DNA of 64,000 nt, taken from the NCBI RefSeq assembly GCF_002080455.1, contig NZ_CP020555.1, positions 6,872,501 to 6,936,500 on the forward strand. Reading direction: 5' to 3'. This stretch comes from Streptomyces sp. Sge12. GTDB lineage: Bacteria; Actinomycetota; Actinomycetes; Streptomycetales; Streptomycetaceae. Shown one piece after another: positions 1 through 8,196 of the stretch; within the stretch, counting starts at the first letter, position 1, and every line of letters starts with the position of its first letter. Both the position numbers and the translations under genes were made by a program. Below the pieces are notes generated by a model. That model saw only the letters and a program-made list of their open reading frames with translations, did not search any database and had not been told where the DNA came from.

Positions 1-60
1 GACGGCGGCATCCAGGTCCTCGACGACGATGCCGACGTTGTCCATCCGTTGAATCGCCAT
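1..60 (-). CDS. VOC (glyoxalase-like) family protein, N-terminus only
   Basis: Only the first 20 codons are inside the window. They read MAIQRMDNVGIVVEDLDAAV, the typical first beta-strand and helix start of a vicinal-oxygen-chelate domain (glyoxalase/bleomycin-resistance/dioxygenase fold). The ATG lies at 60-58 on the minus strand and is preceded by a clear GAAGGAGAG ribosome-binding site. The rest of the gene lies left of position 1, so substrate and metal ligands cannot be read. Family assignment is from this N-terminal motif alone. Confidence 0.7.
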   Translation of the reverse strand, partial: MAIQRMDNVGIVVEDLDAAV

Positions 61-149
61 GCTGGTCTCTCCTTCTTCCCTCGTGCGGCCGGTGGTGGCC
101 GCTGGTGTCCACGCGGATCGCGGTGCGCGCCGCGCCCCTGCCGAAGCGG

Positions 150-1481
150 TCAGGACGTCGTCCCCGCCTTCACCCAGCCGTCGCCGCCGAGGGGGAACTC
201 GTAGCCGGGGCGCCCGTTGTTGCCGCTGGTACGGAAGGGCGTGCCGTGGTTGTCGACGGTGAGGGTGCCGGAGCGGGAGCCGCTGGTCCAGGCCAGTTCC
301 AGGTACCAGCTGACGTCGTACGCGGAGGCGTCGGCCTTGATGTAGAACACCTCCGGCTCGGACTCGCTCACCTTGAACGGGAACGTGGCCTGCCCCGCCG
401 CCGGTACGACGGCCGGGCGCGCGGCGTCGAGGGCCACGCTGAAGGAGCGGGTGCGTACGCCCGCGCCGCAGCCGACGCCGGGATAGCCCATGGCGTAGTC
501 GTTCCGGGCGAGGGGAGCGCGCTTCCCGGCGGTGCGGACGGTCAGGCCGTCCAGGACGACCGTCTCCTTGCCGGAGCCCTGGAGGGTGAGGGTGACGTAC
601 TGCTCTCGGGCCGAGACGGCTCCGGACGCCGCCACCCAGGCGGGAGCGTCCCGTTCCAGAGGCGGCGGGGACACCTGGGCCGGCGGCTTGTCGATCAGGT
701 AGTGCTGGCCGCAGGGGGACTCCCAGGTGTAGGGCTGGGCCGTCACCGTGACCGGCGTACCGGTCGCCGGGTGCTCGCCGGGGCCGGACGGGTGCGGGCT
801 CGCGGCGGCGTCGGTGCCGGCGCCCCCGGCCCCGGGGGCGGCGGGAGCGGATGCCGAGGACGAGGGCGAGGCCTGTGCCGGCGACGCGGAAGCCGTTCGG
901 CCGGCCGTACGCTCCGCTGCGCCGGCCGGGAGGGACGCGGCGCCGCCGGCCGGACCGCCGGCATCGGCATGCCGCGCCGGCAGGTTCAGGGCGAGCGCGA
1001 CCGCGCAGGCGATCACGGCCACGGCGGCTCCGGCGAGGGCGGCCTTCCGGTGACGGCGCCGCTGCTCCGGTACGGGCCGACCGGAGAGCTCGGGCAGGTC
1101 CACCGGGGACTCCGCCACCGCAGGCGGCGCGGAGTCCTCCGACGCCTGCGGGGTCGTCCGGGCGGTGCCGGTGCCGGTGGCGGTCGGCTCGCCGACCGGT
1201 CGCTTGACGCCCGGCTCGCCGCCCTTGCGCGGGCGGTTGGCGTCCGCCAGTACCCAGCGCCGGTGCAGTTCGACGAGCTCCTCGGACGAGGCCTTGCAGA
1301 GGCGGGCGAGCCGTTCGACCGGTGCGTAGTCCGCCGGGACGACGTCACCGGCGCAGTAGCGGTGGAGCGTCGACGTGCTCATGTGGAGTCGCTTGGCGAG
1401 CGTTCCGTAGCTCAGACCCGATCGGTCCTTCAACTCCCGCAGCAGCTCGGCGAACCCGGTCCCGGCCGCGTCCTGTGACAC
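150..1481 (-). CDS. Membrane-anchored HTH (XRE-like) protein with extracytoplasmic C-terminal domain
   Basis: This is a 443-residue protein starting at GTG 1481, chosen because GGGAGGAACG lies directly upstream. Residues about 8-75 form an XRE-type helix-turn-helix (LSYGTLAKRLHMSTSTLHRY). A long Pro/Thr/Ala linker follows, then one transmembrane segment at about 147-167 after a basic stretch (RRRHRKAAL), a second low-complexity linker, and a folded domain of about 200 residues predicted outside the membrane. This layout, cytoplasmic HTH plus single helix plus outer domain, is common in Streptomyces; by inference it could sense an envelope signal. It is divergent from the lipoprotein at 1693. 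The ligand and target genes are unknown. Confidence 0.8.
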   Translation of the reverse strand: MSQDAAGTGFAELLRELKDRSGLSYGTLAKRLHMSTSTLHRYCAGDVVPADYAPVERLARLCKASSEELVELHRRWVLADANRPRKGGEPGVKRPVGEPTATGTGTARTTPQASEDSAPPAVAESPVDLPELSGRPVPEQRRRHRKAALAGAAVAVIACAVALALNLPARHADAGGPAGGAASLPAGAAERTAGRTASASPAQASPSSSASAPAAPGAGGAGTDAAASPHPSGPGEHPATGTPVTVTAQPYTWESPCGQHYLIDKPPAQVSPPPLERDAPAWVAASGAVSAREQYVTLTLQGSGKETVVLDGLTVRTAGKRAPLARNDYAMGYPGVGCGAGVRTRSFSVALDAARPAVVPAAGQATFPFKVSESEPEVFYIKADASAYDVSWYLELAWTSGSRSGTLTVDNHGTPFRTSGNNGRPGYEFPLGGDGWVKAGTTS

Positions 1482-1692
1482 CGTTCCTCCCACCCCGTGT
1501 TCCGTTCCACGTCCCAGGAACAGGTTGTTTCTGCAGCTCAGACCCTGTGCCGCCGTCCCAGCATCCCTGACCGTCCATCGGATGTGGTCCCTGGGACGGA
1601 TCACCGCGCAGGCTCAGGTCATCCAAGCACACGGCCTCCGGGCAGCCGGTATCGACCGGCCGCCGCAGGCCCGTACCCGAGAGGACCCCGTC

Positions 1693-2370
1693 ATGTCCGT
1701 GTCCCGCCGCATCCCCACCCTGCCCGTCGCTGCCGCCCTCGCCGTGCTCGTCCTCACCGGGTGCCAGGGCGGCGGGGGTCTCAAGGACGGAGGGCCCGCG
1801 ACGGACACGGGCTCCGCCCCGGCCTCGCCCTCGGCGACGGGCGCCGCGACTTCGGCTCCCGCCACGCCCACCACCGGTGGCGGCACGGCGGGTTCCGACC
1901 CGGCCGCGCCCAAGGCTTCCGCGGACCCGTCCGCCGCGGACCGCCGCGTCCTGTGCAACGGCTCCAACACCGCCGTGACCGTCCAGGCGGTTCCCCGTCC
2001 GCTCAACCACATGCTGATCACCGTGAAGAACACCGGGTCGAAGGTCTGCGACCTGACGTACTACCCGGTGCTCCGCTTCGACGAGATGCAGTGGGCGCCG
2101 GCCGCGCGGAAGGAGACGCAGCCCCAGGCCGTGGTCTCCCTCGCACCCGGCGAGTCGGGTTACGCGGCAGCCGTGCTGTCGGCGGCCGACGGCAGCGGGG
2201 AGGGCGGGACGACCGGACAGCGGCTCACGATCGCCTTCCAGGGCGTGACGCCCAACAGCAGCGGCGGAGCATCCGCCATCCCGCCGCTGCCCGCCAAGGG
2301 CCTCTACTACGACAGCTCGCTGACGGTCACCTACTGGCAGCAGGACATGGACGACGCCCTCGGCTCCTGA
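1693..2370 (+). CDS. DUF4232-like secreted lipoprotein
   Basis: This is a 225-residue protein. The N-terminus is a lipoprotein signal peptide: MSVSRR, a hydrophobic core, then a lipobox ending LVLTGC with the lipidated Cys at about residue 24. A Ser/Thr/Ala/Pro linker of about 50 residues follows. The folded domain (from about residue 80, CNGSNTAVTVQAVPRPLNHM) resembles DUF4232: two early cysteines, then a Gly-rich beta sandwich with SLAPGESGYAA. ATG 1693 is chosen because only this start gives the signal peptide. It probably sits on the outer face of the membrane. No function is established for the family. It is divergently transcribed from the HTH-membrane gene. Confidence 0.8.
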   Translation: MSVSRRIPTLPVAAALAVLVLTGCQGGGGLKDGGPATDTGSAPASPSATGAATSAPATPTTGGGTAGSDPAAPKASADPSAADRRVLCNGSNTAVTVQAVPRPLNHMLITVKNTGSKVCDLTYYPVLRFDEMQWAPAARKETQPQAVVSLAPGESGYAAAVLSAADGSGEGGTTGQRLTIAFQGVTPNSSGGASAIPPLPAKGLYYDSSLTVTYWQQDMDDALGS

Positions 2371-2448
2371 GCCGGGATCAGCAGCGAGGGCGCCCGGAAC
2401 GCGACCCGTCGCCCAACTCCACCACTGGACGGCTTGGTTGTGCGTACG

Positions 2449-2470
2449 CCCGAAGCCGGGCCGCTTCGGG
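2449..2470. terminator. Hairpin downstream of the lipoprotein gene
   Basis: CCCGAAGC (2449-2456) pairs with GCTTCGGG (2463-2470) around a 6-nt loop, 79 bp after the lipoprotein stop. There is no clear T-run, which is common for Streptomyces terminators. The remaining sequence up to the regulator at 2747 contains no gene I can support. Confidence 0.45.
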
Positions 2471-2697
2471 GAGTGACCGGCCGAAGGACAAGGAGCACGC
2501 CAACGGCCCGGCACAGGACGGCGCAGGCCCGGTCCGGGGTGGGTCGTCAACCTGATCCCTTGGGGGGCCTTCACCCGGTACGTGGACACGCCGCCCGCGA
2601 TGCGGGACGCCCGGGGCCCGGCCTTGCGGCCCGTGCACCGCACCCCGAGGGGTGGCCGCCGGGTTGCCGCGCCAGGGCGTGCCCCATGCCGCTCGGC

Positions 2698-2726
2698 TAC
2701 CGTCTGCGATCGAATCGCTCGATAGT
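2698..2726 (+). promoter_or_regulatory. Possible promoter of the SARP regulator
   Basis: TACCGT (2698-2703), a 17-bp spacer and GATAGT (2721-2726) give a reasonable -10 and a weak -35 about 20 bp before the ATG of the regulator. The spacer holds the partly symmetrical GATCGAATCGCTCGAT, a possible operator. This is inference from spacing only. Confidence 0.3.
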
Positions 2727-2746
2727 CGCTCTGCGTGAGGAACTTC

Positions 2747-3520
2747 ATGTCCGTACCGAGCGTCGCCCCTTCCCTGTTCACCATCCGGCTCCTCGACGGC
2801 TTCGCCGTGCGGTGCGCCGACCGTGCCGTCGACGTGCCGCCCAGCGGCCAGCGGCTCGTCGCCTACCTCGCCCTGCGGATCGGCGCCGGACGATCGGCGG
2901 CCGCGGCCGTGCTGTGGCCCGAGGTGCCCGATGAGAAGTCGCAGGCCAGCCTCCGGACCGCGGTATGGCGGGTGAACCGGGCGGCACCCGGCCTGGTGGT
3001 CACCCGCGGGATCCACGTCGCCCTGGCACCGGACACGGTCGTCGACAACCGGGAATTCACCGCCCGCATCAGGCGGATACTGCGACCGACCGCCGGCGGT
3101 CAGCCGCCGCCGGTGGACGAGGACGGCTACGCCTGGCTGCTCAGGGGCGGGGAGCTGCTGCCGGGCTGGTACGACGAGTGGGTGCTGCTCGAGCAGGAGC
3201 ACACCCGCCAGCTGCGACTGCACGCGCTGGAGGCGGCAGCCCATCGCATGGCCGTCCACGGCAGCTTCGCAGGGGCCCTGGAGCTCGCCTTCGAGGCCGT
3301 TCGCCTGGAGCCGCTCCGGGAGAGTGCCAGCAGGGCGGTCATCGCGGTGCACCAGTCCGAGGGGAACGCCGTCGATGCGGTCCGGCACTACGAGTGGTTC
3401 CGCCGGCTGCTCGACGCGGAACTGGGGCTGCGGCCCTCGGCGCAGCTGACGGCACTGGCCCGGGGGCAGGTCGTGGCCCCGCGCGGCACCACCGGTGATC
3501 GAGCGGTGACGCCGTGGTGA
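2747..3520 (+). CDS. SARP/AfsR-type regulator with BTAD domain
   Basis: This is a 257-residue protein. Residues about 8-100 form the OmpR-like winged helix of SARP regulators (FTIRLLDGFAVRC, then SGQRLVAYLAL, then an LWPE and LRTAVWRVNR stretch). Residues about 115-245 form the helical BTAD (LHALEAAAHRMAVHGSFAGA, then AVDAVRHYEWFRRLLDAELG). ATG 2747 is preferred over GTG 2735 because GAGG lies 6 nt before it. SARPs usually activate a neighbouring cluster. Here it sits 51 bp before the sheath gene in the same direction, so it is the obvious candidate activator of the injection-system operon. No ATPase or TPR extension is present, so it is the small SARP form. Confidence 0.85.
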   Translation: MSVPSVAPSLFTIRLLDGFAVRCADRAVDVPPSGQRLVAYLALRIGAGRSAAAAVLWPEVPDEKSQASLRTAVWRVNRAAPGLVVTRGIHVALAPDTVVDNREFTARIRRILRPTAGGQPPPVDEDGYAWLLRGGELLPGWYDEWVLLEQEHTRQLRLHALEAAAHRMAVHGSFAGALELAFEAVRLEPLRESASRAVIAVHQSEGNAVDAVRHYEWFRRLLDAELGLRPSAQLTALARGQVVAPRGTTGDRAVTPW

Positions 3521-3571
3521 CACGGGCGGGATAAGCCATACCCAACAGATGACCTGGCGGAGGGAAAGCCG

Positions 3572-5113
3572 ATGGCGGTGCAACTGTCCTACCCCGGCGT
3601 GTACGTGGAAGAGCTGTCCAGCGGCGTGCGCACGATCACGGGTGTCCCCACCTCGGTCACGGCCTTCGTCGGCCGCGCCCTGCGCGGCCCGCTCCACAAG
3701 CCCGTGACGCTGACCTCCTACGCGGACTTCGAGCGCAGCTTCGGCGGCCTCTGGTCGGACAGCCATCTCGGCTACTCCGTAAGGGACTTCTTTCAGCAGG
3801 GGGGCGGAGTGGCCCTCGTCGTACGGGTCCACGCCGCCGCCGCCAACGACACATCCGTCATCACCCTGGGATCCGGCAACAGGCGGCTGAGGCTCAACGC
3901 GGCCTCGCCCGGGGTCTGGGGCGCGAAACTCAAGGCGACCGTCGACGACGACGTCCGGCTGAACGACGACGGCACGAAGGACCCGGCGCTGTTCAACCTG
4001 ACCGTCCTCGACACGGCGACCGGAGTCAAGGAGGTGTTCCGCAACGTCTCCATCGCGCCCGGCGCCGGCCGCCGGGTCGACCTCGTCCTCGCGGCCGAAT
4101 CCCAGCTCGTCAGGGCGGACTCCGCGCTCCCGACCCAGCCGCAGAGCGGCTTTCCGGTGGAGGCCACCGCCACCGGAGGGGCCGACGGCGGGCCGATCAC
4201 CGCGGCGGACATCACCGCCGGCACCAACTTCGAGACGGACAAGAAGGGCCTCTACGCCCTGGAGCACGCCGACCTGTTCAACCTGCTCGTCATCCCGCCC
4301 TACGCGGGCACCGGCGACCCGGGCGACCGCGACGTCGAGAGCCAGGTCATCACCTCCGCCCTCGCCTACGCCGCCAAGCGGCGTGCCGTCGTCGTGCTCG
4401 ACCCGCCCCCGTCCTGGACCACGGTGGCCCTGGCCACCGCCGGCGCGGCCGCGCTGACCAGCAGCAAGAACGCCGCCGTCTACTTCCCCCGGATCAGGCA
4501 GCCGGACCCCCTCCGGGACGGCCAGGTGATGTCCTTCGCCCCGTCCGGAACCGTCGCCGGTGTGCTGGCCCGCACCGACGCCGAGCGGGGCGTCTGGAAG
4601 GCCCCGGCCGGACTCGACGCCACCCTGCCCGGAGTCACCGAGCTGGCCCTGCCGCTGACCGACGCGGAGATCGGGCTGCTCAATCCCGTCGGGGTGAACT
4701 GCCTGCGGCTGGCACCCGGCGCGGGGCACGCCGTCTGGGGAGCCCGTACCCGCAACGGCGCGGACCGCATCGCCTCCGAGTGGAAGTACCTACCGGTGCG
4801 CCGTACCGCCCTGTTCATCGAGGAGAGCCTCTTCCGCGGCATCCAGTGGGCGGTCTTCGAACCGAACGACGAACCCCTGTGGGCCCAGCTGCGCCTGAAC
4901 ATCGGAGCCTTCCTCAACAACCTCTTCCGGCAGGGCGCCTTCCAGGGCAAGACCGCGCGCGAGGCGTACTTCGTGAAGTGCGACGCGACGACCACCACCC
5001 AGACCGACATCAACCTCGGCGTCGTCAACATCCTCGTCGGCTTCGCTCCGCTCAAGCCCGCCGAGTTCGTCGTCCTCCGGCTGCAGCAGATCGCCGGCCA
5101 GATCCCCGCCTAG
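3572..5113 (+). CDS. eCIS contractile sheath protein (Afp2/Pvc2-like)
   Basis: This is a 513-residue phage-tail-sheath family protein and the contractile outer layer of the particle. The N-terminus (YPGVYVEELSSGVRTITGVP) and the following PVTLTSYADFERSFGG are the usual sheath signatures. The C-terminus has the conserved core fold: WKYLPVRRTALFIEESLFRG, then a basic and hydrophobic strand set ending with the tube-interacting region (DINLGVVNILVGFAPLKPAEFV). The length is close to that of known eCIS sheaths. ATG 3572 has GGAGGGAAAG upstream. It is the only sheath gene here, whereas Afp/Pvc-type clusters carry three. The tube gene follows after 11 bp. Confidence 0.96.
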   Translation: MAVQLSYPGVYVEELSSGVRTITGVPTSVTAFVGRALRGPLHKPVTLTSYADFERSFGGLWSDSHLGYSVRDFFQQGGGVALVVRVHAAAANDTSVITLGSGNRRLRLNAASPGVWGAKLKATVDDDVRLNDDGTKDPALFNLTVLDTATGVKEVFRNVSIAPGAGRRVDLVLAAESQLVRADSALPTQPQSGFPVEATATGGADGGPITAADITAGTNFETDKKGLYALEHADLFNLLVIPPYAGTGDPGDRDVESQVITSALAYAAKRRAVVVLDPPPSWTTVALATAGAAALTSSKNAAVYFPRIRQPDPLRDGQVMSFAPSGTVAGVLARTDAERGVWKAPAGLDATLPGVTELALPLTDAEIGLLNPVGVNCLRLAPGAGHAVWGARTRNGADRIASEWKYLPVRRTALFIEESLFRGIQWAVFEPNDEPLWAQLRLNIGAFLNNLFRQGAFQGKTAREAYFVKCDATTTTQTDINLGVVNILVGFAPLKPAEFVVLRLQQIAGQIPA

Positions 5114-5124
5114 GAGTCGACCCC

Positions 5125-5646
5125 ATGGCACAGTTCAGCGTCAACGCCCAGCGCTTCGACCCGTACAAGAACTTCAAGTTCCGGGTGAAATGGGACGGCC
5201 GCTTCGTGGCCGGCGTGAGCAAGGTGAGCGCGCTCAAGCGCACCACCGAGGTCGTCGAGCACCGCGACGGAGCCGACCCCTCCACCGCGCGCAAATCACC
5301 GGGCCGCACGAAGTACGAGGCCATCACCCTCACCCGCGGCGTCACCCACGACGTCGAGTTCGAGCGGTGGGCCAACAAGGTCTGGAACTTCGGCTCCGGG
5401 CTCGGGGCGGAGGTCTCCCTCAAGGACTTCCGCAAGGACCTGATCATCGAGCTGTACAACGAGGCGGGCCAACTGGTCATCGCCTACAAGGTCTTCCGCG
5501 CCTGGGTCTCGGAGTTCCAGTCCCTCCCCGAGCTCGACTCCAACGCCAACGCCGTGGCCATCCAGACGCTCAAGCTCGAACACGAGGGCTGGGAGCGCGA
5601 CCTGGACGTGGTCGAGCCGCAAGAGCCCTCGTTCGTCGAGCCGTAG
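5125..5646 (+). CDS. eCIS inner tube protein (Afp1/Pvc1-like, T4 gp19 family)
   Basis: This is a 173-residue protein of the phage tail tube (gp19) family, whose hexamers stack into the rigid tube driven out by the sheath. The N-terminal motif NFKFRVKWDGRFVAGVSKVS and the central GRTKYEAITLTRGVTHDVEF are characteristic, as is the C-terminal ELDSNANAVAIQTLKLEHEG. ATG 5125 follows the sheath stop by 11 bp, with TAGGAG serving as ribosome-binding site. This is the only gp19-type tube gene in the cluster; a distinct CIS_tube-family protein lies at 7560. Confidence 0.96.
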   Translation: MAQFSVNAQRFDPYKNFKFRVKWDGRFVAGVSKVSALKRTTEVVEHRDGADPSTARKSPGRTKYEAITLTRGVTHDVEFERWANKVWNFGSGLGAEVSLKDFRKDLIIELYNEAGQLVIAYKVFRAWVSEFQSLPELDSNANAVAIQTLKLEHEGWERDLDVVEPQEPSFVEP

Positions 5647-5654
5647 GAGGGGAC

Positions 5655-6425
5655 ATGCGCACACTGCCCGCGGGAGAGGTGCTGCGGCTGTGGGACGAGT
5701 GCCGGGACGCGTCCCCGCAGACGCGTGCCCTCGCCCTGGCCGCCGCGGCCGACGACGACACCGTCTGCGCCGTCCCGCCGGCCGAGCGGCCCATCGGCCG
5801 CATCACCGCGCAGCTGCTGCGCCTGCGCAACGCGCTGGCCGGTCCGCTGATGACGGCCACGGTCGGCTGCCCGGGGTGCTGCGGGACGGTGGAGTTCCAG
5901 GCCACGACGGAAGCACTGCTCGCCCTGGAGGACAAGATCGTCGACTCCCCGCCGCCCCTGCTGCACGGCGGGTACGAGGTGGCCTGGCGATGCCCCTCGT
6001 ACGGGGACCTCCGGGCGGTGGCCGAACTGCCCGAGTCGGAGCAGGCGGACGCCCCGGACAACGGCGCGCTGCTGCTGCTCGAGCGATGTCTGCTGAGCCC
6101 ACGCCATGAGGAGCGCACCCGGGCGTCGTCCGCCGCCGACCTGCCCGGTGCGGTGCGCGAGGCGCTCACCGAGGCCATGTCGTCCGCGGACCCGCTCGCC
6201 GACCTGTTGGTCGACCTCCGGTGCCCCGACTGCGAGCACCAGTTCACCGCCGACCTCGACGTGGCCGCCTTCGTGTGGGCCGAGCTCGACTCGCGGGGCC
6301 GGCAGCTGCTGCTCGACGTCGACGTGCTGGCCCGTTCCTACGGCTGGTCCGAGAGCGAGGTGCTCGCGCTGAGCGAGCCGCGAAGGGCGAGCTACCTCCG
6401 CATCGTCACAGGGGAACTGCCATGA
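5655..6425 (+). CDS. T4-type baseplate hub-associated protein with zinc-ribbon cysteines
   Basis: This is a 256-residue protein in the position of Afp6-like or T4 baseplate hub-chaperone family genes. It has an N-terminal helical region (LPAGEVLRLWDECRDASPQT) and two Cys pairs: C72/C75 (VGCPGCC) and C190/C193 (LRCPDCEHQF). Together they could bind one structural zinc. The C-terminus (VLARSYGWSESEVLALSEPR, then YLRIVTG) is the part most conserved in the T4_baseplate-like family and probably packs against the baseplate. ATG 5655 has GGAGGGGAC upstream. The stop overlaps the next start as ATGA. The role in baseplate assembly is inferred from family and position. Confidence 0.8.
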   Translation: MRTLPAGEVLRLWDECRDASPQTRALALAAAADDDTVCAVPPAERPIGRITAQLLRLRNALAGPLMTATVGCPGCCGTVEFQATTEALLALEDKIVDSPPPLLHGGYEVAWRCPSYGDLRAVAELPESEQADAPDNGALLLLERCLLSPRHEERTRASSAADLPGAVREALTEAMSSADPLADLLVDLRCPDCEHQFTADLDVAAFVWAELDSRGRQLLLDVDVLARSYGWSESEVLALSEPRRASYLRIVTGELP

Positions 6426-7303
6426 CCGATCTGCTGCACCGCCTCGCCTCCCGGGCCACAGGACGGCGCGGCCGGCCCGCCGCCGTCGCGGTCCTGCCGC
6501 CCCGCCCCGCCGCCGGGCGGGCGTTCGGGGAGCGGGAGCCCGTCGGGCCCGGCGCGGACACCACGCCGCAGGAGGCAGCGGACGGGGCCGCGCGCCCGCC
6601 GGACGACGCGGCGACCGCGCGGGGCGCCGGGACCGGCCGTGGTGCGGCCGACGACCGGCCCGTCCACGGGCCCGCGGACGCGCCGCACGGCCTGCCGCCC
6701 GTTGCCGTTCCCGCCCTCCCCGCCCGCGGGGCCACGCCTTCGCCGGTCCCCGCCGCGGACGCCGCGGAGCGCGGTACGCCCGGCCCCGTACGCCGCGTCG
6801 AACCGCAGGACACCGCGCCGCACCGGCCACTCGCCGCGCCGGTCTCCGCCACGCCCGCGACCACCGCCGCCCCGTCGTCCGGCGCACCGGCCGTACGGGC
6901 CCCCGCCGATGACGGAGGCGCCTCCCCGGTCCCGCACGGCCGGCCCGGACCGGACGGGCCCCGACCGCACCGCCGCCCCGCGGCCCCCGGTCAGGAATCC
7001 GCGCGGCCGGCGCGGACGCGGAAGGCCCTCGGGATCCCCGTGGCCCGGCCCGCGCCGCTCCCCGCCCCGGTCCCGGCGACGGTGCGCCCCCGTACCGCCG
7101 CGGCCCCGACGCTCCCCGCCCCCGGGGAGCCGGCCCCCGCCGTCACGATCACCATCGGCAGGGTCGAGATCCGCGCGGTCCCCCCGGCGGTACGCGCGCC
7201 CGCCCCTTCGGAGCCGGACGGTGTCCTCCGCAGCGGGACGGCAGCGGGCGCCGGCACGCTGTCCCTCGGTGACTTCCTCCGCGGCACCCGGGACCCGCGA
7301 TGA
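6422..7303 (+). CDS. Proline/alanine-rich disordered eCIS-associated protein
   Basis: This is a 293-residue protein, most of it low complexity in Pro, Ala, Arg and Gly with no recognisable fold. Two short ordered stretches stand out near the C-terminus: VTITIGRVEIRAV and GTLSLGDFLRG. From memory, motifs like these recur in a poorly studied protein of many eCIS clusters. Its ATG overlaps the upstream stop and its TGA overlaps the downstream ATG (both ATGA), so translation is coupled on both sides. It may act as a flexible linker or scaffold for baseplate parts, but no function is known. It does not resemble a tape measure because it lacks long helices and hydrophobic segments. Confidence 0.75.
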   Translation: MTDLLHRLASRATGRRGRPAAVAVLPPRPAAGRAFGEREPVGPGADTTPQEAADGAARPPDDAATARGAGTGRGAADDRPVHGPADAPHGLPPVAVPALPARGATPSPVPAADAAERGTPGPVRRVEPQDTAPHRPLAAPVSATPATTAAPSSGAPAVRAPADDGGASPVPHGRPGPDGPRPHRRPAAPGQESARPARTRKALGIPVARPAPLPAPVPATVRPRTAAAPTLPAPGEPAPAVTITIGRVEIRAVPPAVRAPAPSEPDGVLRSGTAAGAGTLSLGDFLRGTRDPR

Positions 7304-7563
7304 GCGCCGGGCGGCCGCAGGTGCGGATCGTCATCGACGAGGTCGTGCTGCGCGGCCTGACACCGGACCAGGCCGGCTCCGTCGTGTCCGGTCTCGAGCG
7401 GTCCCTCGGCGCCCTCGCCGCCGGAGCCGACCCCGCCGCCCTCACCGGGCGCGCCCTGCCGGTGGTCCGCCCCCGGCTCGCCCCCACCCCCGCACCGAAC
7501 GCGGCCGCGCTGGGCGCCCAGGCCGCGGCCGCGATCTGGACGGCCCTGGGAGGCGACCGTTGA
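7300..7563 (+). CDS. Small conserved eCIS-associated protein
   Basis: This is an 87-residue protein beginning with a beta-strand and helix (VRIVIDEVVLRGLTPDQAGS) and ending in an Ala-rich helix. It overlaps both neighbours by 4 nt, so it is almost certainly made in fixed ratio with them. Small proteins of this kind sit between the T4_baseplate-like and CIS_tube genes in other eCIS clusters. The biochemical role is unknown. It is confidently coding from its tight overlap on both sides and uniform codon bias. Confidence 0.75.
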   Translation: MSAGRPQVRIVIDEVVLRGLTPDQAGSVVSGLERSLGALAAGADPAALTGRALPVVRPRLAPTPAPNAAALGAQAAAAIWTALGGDR

Positions 7564-8195
7564 TCTCGCCCCGTGTCGTCAAGGGAGGCCTCGTCGAGGT
7601 GGAGGTCACCAGCGGCCGCGTCCTGCGGACGATCGCCCTCCAGTACAACCCGGACGCGCTCACCCGCACCGTCGCCGTCCAGGCCGCGGGCGGAGACACC
7701 GGCCAGGCGCTGCGGCTCAAGGGCGTCGCCGTCGAGACGCTGCGCCTGGAGGCGGAGATCGACGCGACGGACCGGCTCGAATTCCCCGAACAGAACCCGG
7801 GAACGGTCGAATTCGGCATCCACCCGCAGCTCGCCGCCCTGGAACTGCTGGTCAACCCACGGGCCACCACGCTCGTGGACAACGACGCCCTGGCCGCCAG
7901 GGGCATGCTGGAGGTCCTGCCCATGGAATCGCCGCTGACGCTGTTCGTATGGAGCAAGCAGCGCGTCGTACCGGTCCGCGTGACCGAGCTGTCGATCGCC
8001 GAGGAGGCCTTCGACACCCTGCTCAACCCGATCCGCGCCAAGGTCACCCTCGGCATGCGCGTCCTGTCCGTCGACGACCTCGGCTTCGGCCACCGCGGGG
8101 GAGCGCTGTTCATGAGCCACCTGCGCAACAAGGAGGCGCTGGCCTCCCGCGCCGGCTCGGCCGCCCTGTCCGCCCTCGGGCTGGAGGTGATCTGA
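7560..8195 (+). CDS. CIS_tube-family baseplate/tube-initiator protein (Afp7/Pvc7 N-domain-like)
   Basis: This is a 211-residue protein. I place the start at TTG 7560, which overlaps the preceding TGA (TTGA) and gives the usual N-terminus LISPRVVKGGLVEVEV. The segment IALQYNPDALTRTVAVQAA is the hallmark of the contractile-injection-system tube protein domain that caps or initiates the tube at the baseplate. The middle (LEFPEQNPGTVEFGIHPQLA, then PLTLFVWSKQRVVPVRV) and the C-terminal MRVLSVDDLG also fit the family. In Afp/Pvc a LysM domain is fused to this module; here the LysM-like part is a separate gene immediately downstream. Confidence 0.88.
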   Translation: MISPRVVKGGLVEVEVTSGRVLRTIALQYNPDALTRTVAVQAAGGDTGQALRLKGVAVETLRLEAEIDATDRLEFPEQNPGTVEFGIHPQLAALELLVNPRATTLVDNDALAARGMLEVLPMESPLTLFVWSKQRVVPVRVTELSIAEEAFDTLLNPIRAKVTLGMRVLSVDDLGFGHRGGALFMSHLRNKEALASRAGSAALSALGLEVI

Positions 8196-8196
8196 G

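Noticed and set aside
59..262. Small plus-strand frame at the left edge
   Set aside because: Arg/Ser-rich shadow overlapping the end of the HTH-membrane gene.
2378..4729. 783-residue minus-strand frame across SARP and sheath genes
   Set aside because: It covers two real genes and an intergenic hairpin; no protein family fits.
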